This document shows positions 1 through 8,900 of a DNA stretch of 11,043 nucleotides, piece by piece. Below the pieces are notes generated by a model that did no database searches, was not told the DNA's origin, and saw only the letters and a program-made list of their open reading frames with translations. The stretch's first letter is position 1; each line of letters opens with the position of its first letter. The DNA comes from Rickettsiales bacterium (lineage in GTDB: Bacteria; Pseudomonadota; Alphaproteobacteria; Rickettsiales; UBA998), in the NCBI GenBank assembly GCA_019749855.1, contig JAIEPI010000069.1, forward strand, positions 1 to 11,043. The letters run 5' to 3'. A program made the translations under genes and the position numbers.

Positions 1-112
1 TGCGCTCAGGAATAATTCGGTTGACGTCCGCAGGACCTGGAAGCGTCTGTGCATAAGACGAGGACACTGAAACCAGAGCTAATACAAAGAAAGGAATCAA
101 CCGTAACTGCAT
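1..112 (-). CDS. N-terminus of a secreted protein, probable TpsB (FhaC/ShlB-type) outer-membrane transporter, cut by the window edge
   Basis: The first 37 codons of a minus-strand gene start at ATG 110-112 and run off the left edge. The translation begins MQLRLIPFFVLALVSVSSSY and continues AQTLPGPADVNRIIPER. Residues 1-21 form a clear Sec signal peptide: one Arg, a hydrophobic core of about 11 residues, and a predicted cut after S-Y-A. The mature start, a short Pro/Gly stretch followed by an ADVNRIIPE-like segment, resembles the N-terminal linker and helix that precede the first POTRA domain in TpsB transporters. I can see no POTRA or barrel sequence, so the name rests mainly on context: a TpsA exoprotein gene lies 1.8 kb away and needs a pore partner. 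A GAG about 9 bases upstream of the ATG is a weak ribosome site. It could instead be another periplasmic or outer-membrane protein. I am confident that it is a gene, moderately so that it is TpsB. Confidence 0.6.
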   Translation of the reverse strand, partial: MQLRLIPFFVLALVSVSSSYAQTLPGPADVNRIIPER

Positions 113-338
113 AAATTCTCAATCATAAAGCTTTAATCACATGAATTTATAGAAGAGAAACTCTCTTAAGGCATTAATTCTATTATACATTTTTTGGAAT
201 GGCGTTTTTCTCGATGCTGCCGTGTCTTCAGTGCCGCATACAATAAAAATGCCTCATTTGAGAGTGAGTTACCATGAATCAGGGTTGAACATACAGCCAG
301 AGCACCGGAAGATAAGTGCAATTATTGAAAGCTGATGC
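113..338. promoter_or_regulatory. Divergent intergenic promoter region between the tpsB-like gene and the TPR-glycosyltransferase gene
   Basis: This 226-bp AT-rich gap separates two outward-facing genes and must hold both promoters unless they depend on distant ones. On the minus strand a perfect TATAAT lies at plus coordinates 182-187, about 70 bases before the leftward ATG, but no good TTGACA lies 16-18 bases upstream of it. On the plus strand the same patch reads TATTAT (181-186), also without a good -35. An inverted repeat, AAGAGA-AAC-TCTCTT, covers 153-167 and would lie in the leader of the leftward transcript. It could be a small hairpin or a dyad operator. A second, 5-bp dyad (AAATG-CCT-CATTT) covers 247-259. 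I see no riboswitch or RNA gene. Confidence 0.35.
182..187 (-). promoter_or_regulatory. Candidate -10 box (TATAAT) for the leftward tpsB-like gene
   Basis: On the minus strand these bases read exactly TATAAT, preceded directly by TG. The box is placed to give a leader of roughly 60 nt before the ATG at 112. No recognisable -35 hexamer is at the usual distance, so the assignment depends on the -10 match and the position alone. In a region this AT-rich a chance match is possible. Confidence 0.3.
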
Positions 339-1880
339 ATGGATGCCCATTCAAACGAGCTGATCATTGATACGACTGTTTCGCTCACCCATTTAATGCA
401 ACAGCTGGCCCAGAATCCAACCAACGCGGATGCGGTGGCGCAAGTGGCTCTGTTTTTCCTTGCTGAGCAGAAATACACGGAAGCGGCTGCCTATTTTGAG
501 TGCGCGGCAGCATTGGTGCCCTCTCCCTTGTTTGATTTGGGGCGTGGAAAATCGTGGCTGGAAGTCGGAGATCATACGAAAGCACGACAGTATTTCACCC
601 ATGTTCTACGCGATCACCCGCAGTCGCTGGAAGCGCTGGTGGGTATGGGAAACAGTCTGTTTCGCACCAGAAACTGGGCAGAGGCACTAACCTATTTCTC
701 CGCCTTGGAGCCACTATTGCCGGAGCATGCTGAACTCAGGCGCACGATGGCACGCTGCTACAATAAACAACTCATGCTGGATCAGGCGGAGCATTATTTT
801 CAGGCCTGTCTGGCGCTCGACCCAAACATCATGGGAGCCTACATTGAGCTTGCCTGGCTGCATTATGAAAAGGGAAAAACAACGCAGGCGCTGAATGTGT
901 TTGACGCAGCGCTCAAACGTTTTGGCTCATTACCGGATATAATCTATTCACGAAGCCTCATCTACCTGCAAATTGGTGAGTGGACTCGTGCCTTTGAGGG
1001 CTATGAGCAGCGCTGGCACACTACCGACCCGGGCGATCAGTACCGTAAAACTACAGCCCCCCTAAGCTCACCTCATTGGGATGGTGTTAGTTCTCTGGAG
1101 GGAAAAACGGTGATGGCCATGATTGAGCAAGGGGCAGGAGATATCCTCCAGTTTGCACGCTATTGCTGGCATCTGAAGCAGTGTGGTGCCGCGGTGGATA
1201 TTTTAGCGCCCGATTTTATGGCCTCGATCATGCAAACGGTTCCATGGGTGCGTTCGGTGCATAGCGAATATGAGCTGATTCCCCCACATGATTTTCATGT
1301 TTCACTGATGAGCTGTCCCTATTATTTTGGCACCACACAGAAAACTATTCCTGATCTCACGCCCTATCTGCATGCGCCCTATAAACGCGCACGCTTCAGT
1401 GAAAAACCAACGATTGGATTAGTATGGGCCGGATCACAGGCCTTTTTGCATGACCATCATCGCTCCGGTGATTTTCATATGTATGAGGAAATGATCAACC
1501 GCCACCCAGAATGTACCTTCGTCTCGTTGCAAATGGGGCCACGTGCTTCGGAAGCCGCCTCCTTTATCGCGGATGGCAAGGTGATAGATGGCACGCTAAA
1601 TATCACGAATTACGCTGATACTGCGGCGGCCTTAGAGAGTGTGGATTTATTGATCTCGACCTGCACCTCCATTGTGCATCTCGCCGGTGCGATGCAGCGT
1701 CCAACCTATGTGCTGCTCAGTGCAAAGGCTGACTGGCGCTGGCTAGAAAAGGGATCACGTACCGCATGGTATCCACAGACGACATTGTATCGACAACAAG
1801 AGCTTGGTGACTGGAGGCCGGTATTGGCAAAGGTTGAAAAAGATTTAGCAGTTGCCATGCGTGAGAGGCTAAACACCTGA
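339..1880 (+). CDS. TPR-repeat protein with a C-terminal GT9/heptosyltransferase-like glycosyltransferase domain; candidate modifier of the neighbouring adhesin
   Basis: This is a 513-residue protein with no signal peptide, so it is probably cytoplasmic. About six TPR units cover residues 34-230 (for example around 102-134 and 135-168, with the usual A/L/Y helix-pair pattern and a P-ending turn such as LALDPN). The C-terminal half matches the TPR-linked GT-B domain related to glycosyltransferase family 9. Visible landmarks are HWDG at 246-249, GKTVMAMIEQGAGDILQFARY at 255-275, DLTPYL at 339-344, TIGLVWAGS at 358-366, FVSLQMG at 394-400, a CTSIVHLAGA stretch at 442-451, and DWRWLE at 465-470 near WYP. 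Many relatives have Asp where Cys442 stands here. The gene sits between a probable TpsB gene and the TpsA gene, which suggests it glycosylates TpsA. Donor sugar and acceptor are unknown, and a role in cell-surface polysaccharide synthesis is the main alternative. The ATG at 339 has only a weak upstream AAAG. Its stop is 5 bp from the convergent stop of tpsA. Confidence 0.85.
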   Translation: MDAHSNELIIDTTVSLTHLMQQLAQNPTNADAVAQVALFFLAEQKYTEAAAYFECAAALVPSPLFDLGRGKSWLEVGDHTKARQYFTHVLRDHPQSLEALVGMGNSLFRTRNWAEALTYFSALEPLLPEHAELRRTMARCYNKQLMLDQAEHYFQACLALDPNIMGAYIELAWLHYEKGKTTQALNVFDAALKRFGSLPDIIYSRSLIYLQIGEWTRAFEGYEQRWHTTDPGDQYRKTTAPLSSPHWDGVSSLEGKTVMAMIEQGAGDILQFARYCWHLKQCGAAVDILAPDFMASIMQTVPWVRSVHSEYELIPPHDFHVSLMSCPYYFGTTQKTIPDLTPYLHAPYKRARFSEKPTIGLVWAGSQAFLHDHHRSGDFHMYEEMINRHPECTFVSLQMGPRASEAASFIADGKVIDGTLNITNYADTAAALESVDLLISTCTSIVHLAGAMQRPTYVLLSAKADWRWLEKGSRTAWYPQTTLYRQQELGDWRPVLAKVEKDLAVAMRERLNT

Positions 1881-1885
1881 CTAAA

Positions 1886-2908
1886 CTACAATGTCCCCCC
1901 TACATCTATCTGAAATAATTTGACTAATGCGGGATGGATTCGGATAAGACCTCTGAGATATTGAACCTCATTTTTTTCTTCGTTCTTCAGTTCTGCCGAA
2001 TCAGACTCGGTTTGGGTTAACTCAGTGCCCTCCACTGTTACGGATGTTTCCTGTGCCAAGGGAGCCGTTGACTGAGACGAGGATTCGACGTTGAAAAATG
2101 CAGGCTGGCTGACAGGATTATTGATGGCTCGATACACGGTGCTAGGTAAATCTTCCGCATTTTCTACCCTAAAGCTGGGCGGATTATCATTACTGACTGG
2201 AAGCACGAACGATGGATTAGGTGTTGTGGGTGGCGTTACCGATTCTGGAGTAACCGTACCAATGACGCCAATGACGGTAGAGGGTGGGCTTGATGGCGCA
2301 GGCGGCGGTGTAAATAGTACTGATGAGTAGAGCATACCATTGCCCGTCGCTGCAAAACTACAGGCACTGCCATAGGTGCATTCATATTTCTCAAAATTAA
2401 CGGCAGCTTGCACTAGCGCTCCGTTAGTGTTGTCTGCTGGTTTTTCGCTATACACCAACCAACGCGCACCCAAACCATTGGTGAGAGTATAGTTTCCACT
2501 ATTGAGGAAATCGTCTCCCGCTGCCAACGTAATGGCGGTGCCACTGGTTGCTGAGGCATCGAGATTACCACCGAGAGTAAGATCACTCGTGGCACCGGTT
2601 GTTTGGGCCAGAATGGTCGTGGCGCGGATTGCAGGCAAGGTCATCGCCTGCGTCGCTGTCAGTGAAACGTCACCCAGACGCGTTCCTGCCCCCAGTGCGC
2701 CCGCGAAGGTTAGCGCGCGGCCAGAAATCGTGAGATTGGCCGCCGTATCCAGCACATCCAGCGCAACGTCGCCTGTTCCCCCTGCCAGTGTAATAAGACG
2801 TCCGGCATTCGCCGCAACCCCATTAGCAGTGGTGATGGAAATGGCACTAGCAGAGTCAGCGCTCGGCGTACCATTCAGTGTTATATTGCCCAGACCACTT
2901 GTCAGCGC
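1886..2908 (-). other. C-terminal region of the exoprotein: helix end, Cys-pair module, Pro-rich linker and tail
   Basis: After a last degenerate repeat the pattern changes to longer strands (TGDVALDVLDTAANLTISGRA, shortened here to its core VALDVLDTAANLTISG). It then gives GARWLVYSEKPADNTNGAL, a module common near the end of FHA-like exoproteins. The following ECTYGSACSFAATGNGMLYS holds the only close Cys pair in the mature protein (six residues apart). The Pro-rich PPPAPSSPPS and PPTTPNPS stretches look like a flexible linker. The last 100 or so residues are rich in Ser, Thr and Glu and end in LRGLIRIHPALVKLFQIDVG. I recognise no known anchor domain in this tail. It may hold the protein at the cell surface or be a shed or trapped end. 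Confidence 0.6.
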
Positions 2909-5900
2909 CTGACTGCCAGCACCGGCAATCAACACCCCGAAATGCAGTCCACCACTGCCTAATCCTGCTGTTCCGTTTAAAGTCAGTAATCCGTTGGCAG
3001 AGGTCACATCACCACCGTTTGATAGACTAACACCATGATTCGATGCACTCACTCCAGTGCCACCGCCAGTACCGTTGAGCGTCACTGTGCCATTCAGTGT
3101 GTTGCTGATAAGTGAGGAGCTATTGGATATTTGAATGCCTGTGTTTTGGGTGCCCGTACTTGCACCCCCAAGGCCGGTCACCAAAAGGGTGCCGCCAGAG
3201 CCACTAATAAAACCGCTAGTAGCCAGTGATACACCAAGGTTTGAGCCGCCGCTAGCGTTACTGCCTGTACCGTTCACTGTGATGTCTCCGGCACTCGTGG
3301 TGGTGATAGCCCCAGACGTTTGAAGAATAATACCTGTATTTCCACTACTCGTACCTGCGTTATTTCCGCCCAGACCTGTCACGTTGACGCCGCCTGCTCC
3401 GCTGTTGATTGTGCTGCCTGCGTCTGAGATAAAGACGCCCACATTCGTCGCACCTGAACCTGTTCCGCTACCGACACCTCTGGCAGTTAACAAGCCCCCC
3501 GCCGTGGATGCATAAGCACCAGTTGCAATGCGTATGCCGTGATTGGCGCCGCTGGTCGTGCCACTGCCGCCACCCGTTCCAGTAAGAAGAATTGTGCCAG
3601 AGCCAGTGTTTGTAATGCGCGACGATGTCCCCAACATCCGCACGCCGAAATTGGAATTACCCGAGCTAGCCCCTCCCGTTCCATTCACTTCAACAGCACC
3701 GCCTGAGCCGCTAATGGAGCTGCTGGTATCCACACTAATGCCTCGATTGAGTCCACCGGCGGAAGCGCCGCCCGTGGCATTGATGGTGATGGCACCGCCG
3801 CCCGAGGTGCTGATGCCGCCTGTAGCGCTCAAATCAATACCGTCATTGCCGCTGCTAAGAGAGGTACCAGTGTCATTGCCAGCTCGAGCAGTAACTTGTA
3901 TCGCGCCTAAGCCACTGGTGGTGATCAGGCTTCCATTGCCCGTTATCAACAACCCATCATTTGAGCTGCCATCACCTGCACCACCGCCCCGAGCCGTCAC
4001 TTGCAACAAGCCATCCACAGTGGAAGCTGTCCCTGCCGAATCCAACCGTATGCCCTGATTCCCCGCACTGTTGGAAGAGGCTCCGCCCCCTGTGCCTTGC
4101 AGTGCGATCGAGCCGGAGAGCGTATTGGTAATACGTGCGGATGTCCCTGAGAGATGGAGGCCATAATTACTGTTACCTGCACTGTTTCCACCTGTCCCAT
4201 TCACCTGTACTGCACCACCGGATCCGGCGACATAGCCACTGGTAGTAAGATAAACACCCCGATTCGTGCCGCCGCTCGAATTGCTGCCAGTGCCGTTAAC
4301 AGTGATAGCGCCTGATGCCGTCGTGTAAATACCTCCAGACGCAGAGACAACCAATCCAGCATTTGTACTACCAGTTCCCGCCGAGTTGCCTCCTGCGCCA
4401 CTTACTGAAATTCCACCGATGCCACTGGTGAGATACGTATTTGGATCGACAATCCAGACGCCAGAATTATTGGAGCCACTTCCAGTGCCGCCGCCCATGC
4501 CTGACACGCTCAACAAGCCACCTACACTAGATGCATAGGCTCCAGCACCTAACAATATGCCATAATTGCCTCCACTACTTGCTCCACTGCCGCCGCCAAT
4601 CCCACCCAGATTAAGCGAACCAGAACCTACATTGGTGATACGGGCGGATGTACCTGTAGCATATAGGCCATAATTATTCGCACCTGCACTGTTTCCACCT
4701 GTCCCATTCACCTGTACCGCACCACCTGATCCAGCAATATAGCCACTGCTTATGAGATAGACGCCCAGGTTGGTACCACCACTGGAGTTACTTCCAGTGC
4801 CGTTAACCGTGATGGTACCGGAAGCGGTTGTGTAAATACCTCCAGTTGCGGAGAGAACAACGCCACTATTTGTACTGCCAGTTCCCGCTGAGTTGCCGCC
4901 CGTACCGCTTACTGAAATCCCACCAACTCCACTGGTGATATAAGTATTTGGATCTACTATCCAAAGACCATAATTTGTTGAACCGCTACCGGCTCCTCCA
5001 CCCGCCCCAGTGAGACTTAACTGGCTACCAACAGTCGATGCATAAGCTCCTGCATTGATGAGTATTCCAATATTTAGCCCACTGGTTGCACCGGCTCCAC
5101 CACCGATTCCACGCAAATCGAGAGCACCAGAACCTGTATTGGTAATGCTTGAGGATAAGCCCGATATGCGAAGTCCGCTATTGTTATTGCCTGCACTGTT
5201 TCCTCCTGTCCCATTCACCTGTACGGCACTGCCGGATCCATTGATGTAACCACTGGTTGATAAAAAGACACCTAGGTTAGTGCCACCGCTCGAATTGCTG
5301 CCAGTGCCATTGACCGTGATGGCACCCAATGCCGTTGTATAAATTCCCGCAGAATCGGAAATAAGAATGCCTGAATTATTATTACCTGTACCCGCTGAGT
5401 TTCCACCCACACCACTTACTGAAATTCCGCCTAGTCCACTGGCGACATAGCTATTTGCATTGGTTAAAAAGACGCCATAATTTGTTGAACCGCTACCAGC
5501 GCCTCCGCCCATGCCAGTGAGATTTAACAAACCGCCGACTGTGGAGGCATAGGATCCTAAACCTAAAACTATTCCAGAGTTTCCTCCGCTACTTGCTCCT
5601 GTGCCGCCGCCGGTTCCGCTGAGCAATAAGGTGCCAGCACCACTATTGACAATTCGTGAAGAGGTGTCCGTTAAATAAATGCCAAAATTATTACCGTTTA
5701 CCCCAATGCCACCCGTACCAAAAACCTGTACCGTACCACCAGCGCCAGAAATAAACCCACTACTGTCAATGACAACACCTCGGTTCGGGCCAGTTGCCCC
5801 ACTTCCTGTTCCACGCACCGTAATTGGGCTGTTACTTGAAGCTGAAATGCTGGCAGAGGAGGAAAGCCTAACGCCATCGTTAGAGTTTCCGTTCCCTGCG

Positions 5901-8900
5901 TTATTTCCACCAATGCCAACGACACTTATACCACCCGTTCCAGAACTGCTAATACGTGTATTATTGCCTGAAAACCAAATTCCAGTATTGCTGCTGCCAG
6001 CACCGGAGCCACCACCGACACCATTCACACTGAGCAGACCATCCACTGAAGAAATGAAGCTTGAGTTAGAAAAATTAACTCCAATATTATTGCCTGATCC
6101 TGCCCCTGAGCCACCGCCTGTGGCATTAATTGTGATAGTCCCCGAGCCACTCGTGACGACATTGCCACCTGATACACCGGATACAAAACCATGATTACTT
6201 CCACCCCCACTGCTTGCACCACCCGTGGCATTAATGAGGATGGAGCCGCCATTAGCAGCAAAACGTGAGCCGTTTGAATTAAACACTATTCCATGGTTAG
6301 CAACTCCTGATCCACTGCCATTACCACCTAAGGCAGTAATCTGGATGTTACCGGTACCATTGGCCACAATGGCATTATTGGATTGAATATCGATACCATA
6401 TTGGCTGCCACCGGTTCCGGAGGCATTGCCACCCGTGGCATTGACCTGAATGTTACCGCTACCAGAGGTTCTTATCTGCGCGTTGCCAAAAACACCAAGC
6501 CCAGTGTTCCATGTACTGTTTGAGTTTACGGCGCCGCCCAACCCTTCAACGGAAAGCAACCCGTCCACGGTGGACAGTACGCCTGCATTGATAAAAATAC
6601 CCCCGTTGTTCATAGTTGTTCCACCCGTACCACCTCCGACCCCGCGCAGACTGAGCGCGCCAGAATTAGTATTTGTAATACGTGAAGACACGTTACCCAG
6701 GCTGATGCCTACGTTATTATTTCCTGCGCCGAGACCGCCGGTGCCATTGATGCTCACCAAGCCACCGGAGCCTAGGATGGCGCCGCTGGTATCAATGAAA
6801 ACGCCGCGGTTCGCGCCGCCTGATGCATTGGAACCGGTACCTCTAAGCGTAATTGTGCCACTACCGGCGGTGCTGATTTGTGCTGTATTGGTGATTTCGA
6901 TGCCATCATTGCCTGCACTGCTGCCCGCATTATTCCCGCCGATCCCTGTGATGCTAATACCGCCGGTGCCGGACGTAAAGACACGAGAATTTAGGCCATT
7001 AATTAACACTCCGTTATTATCGGTGCCGGAGCCTGCACCACCGCCTGTTCCAGCAAGTGTGATCAGACCATTCTGCGTGGTGATATAGGCTGAGCCATCC
7101 ACTGTGATACCGCGATTGGTGCCACTGTTTCCTGTACCAGCACCCGTACCTGTCAGTGATATTGTTCCTGTGCCTGTGTTTGATATGCGTGATGAGGCAC
7201 CAGAAATAACCACACCGTTATTATTGTTTCCGCTATTATTTACAGCAGCACTATTGATGGTCACGGCTCCCCCTGAGCCACTAATGAAAGCACCTGTTGA
7301 GATATTAATTCCGTCAGTCGTCCCTGTGTTCGGCCCTGCGGTGGCATTAATAGTGATTGCTCCTCCACTAGTGGTGGAAATTCCACTGGATTGATCAAGT
7401 ATAATACCATTATTGCCGGTACCTGTTGAGGAACCACCCGTCGCAGAGATGCTGATGGCACCATTGCCTGTTGTATTAACAAGAGTTGTAACCCCTCGCA
7501 AAAGCAGACCATATATAAAGGCCCCACCTCCTGGACTTCCTCCACGAGCAACAATTTGCATAAGACCATCCACAGTGGTGACTGAACCACCATATTCAAT
7601 AACTACACCGGTATTACCGAATGAAGGCCCTACACCACCGCCGGTTCCATGTAAGGTGATGGCTCCTGCAAGTGTATTCGTAATGCGTGATAATCCCCCT
7701 CCAATATACACGCCGTAATTGTTGCTAACCGTACTCGTGCCTCCTGTGCCACTGATTTGCAACGCCCCACCGGAGCCTGTAATACTACCCTGACTTGACA
7801 AGTTGATACCAAAGTTCGTTCCACCGCTGGCATTACTTCCAGTACCATTCACAGTCACTGGGCTGGAACTGGTGGCAGAGACTCGGGCAGCAGAAATGAC
7901 GCTTACTCCATAGTTATTATTTCCACTGCCCGCATTATTCCCGCCCATCCCTGTGATGCTGATACCGCCGGTGCCTGAACTAGTAATGCGGGTACTCGTT
8001 CCCGTGAGCGACACACCGTGGTTAGTGTTTCCTGCACCCGCACCACCGCCCATGCCATTGACAGTGATCAATCCGTTCGCTGCGGTAATGGCCGCACTGG
8101 TATCCAGTGTCACGCCGTGATTGTTAGAGCTGGCGGTGATACCTCCACCGGTACCGTTGAGGCTGATGGTTCCTGTGCCGCTGGTGGCAACTTGTGCAGC
8201 AGCGCCCGCGAGTTGGATGCCATTGCTATCATCGACAGTATTGGCACCACCACGGCCGTTAATGATGATATGGCCACCATTGGCATTGATGCCCTGTGTC
8301 ACGCGAACACCCTCATTTTGAGAACTATCCGCAGTGATGACGCCTACCGCATAGCCAGAGCCCGCCGTGATGGCTCCCGTGCCACCGCCGAGCGTGATAT
8401 TGCCGCCATTGGTGGTCAGTGCACCGTTCACCCTGATGGTTCCTGTACCCGTCGAGCCATTGGCCGCACCCGCATGATTAGATCGCAGCGTCAGATTCCC
8501 CGTGCCCAGCGTGATCGCGTTATCAACGAAAATACTGCCAAAAGCGGAAAGCGTCAGAGAACCTGTTCCAGCCGTGCTGATCGCATTGGAGACGGTGATG
8601 TTTCCTGTGCCCGCACCCGTGGAATCGGTGAGTACGAACACGCTGGTGCCGACATCGAGCTGGTCGGTGATTTGTTGTACTGTTAGGATTGAAAAGCTTG
8701 TATCAACGTCTTGAGCAAAGTTAATTGGATTGGTTCCAGAAGTCAGAATGTTGGTTGCACCAGCTGTTTGAATGACCAGATCGTTGGGGTCCAGAACCCA
8801 CGTACCAGCCTTACCCGCCGGTGCCGAGACATCGATGGTGCCGAGCGATTCAAGATGCAGTTTTCCAGAGGTTTCGATGAAGCCGCCATCTCCGCCCTGC

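Noticed and set aside
269..602. Short minus-strand frames over the start of the TPR gene
   Set aside because: They overlap a well-supported gene in antisense and have no recognisable protein features.
2909..8191. Regular short repeats suggesting a CRISPR array
   Set aside because: The period is about 100 bp, the copies are degenerate, there are no unique spacers between identical repeats, and the whole region is one intact reading frame.
2502..8714. Long open frames on the plus strand across the exoprotein gene (for example 3543-4058, 5679-6194, 6450-7088 and 8018-8686)
   Set aside because: They lie wholly antisense to the repeat array and are very rich in Pro, Val and Leu, which is what the complement of Gly/Asn/Thr-rich codons gives. 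They have no domains or ribosome sites and are shadows.
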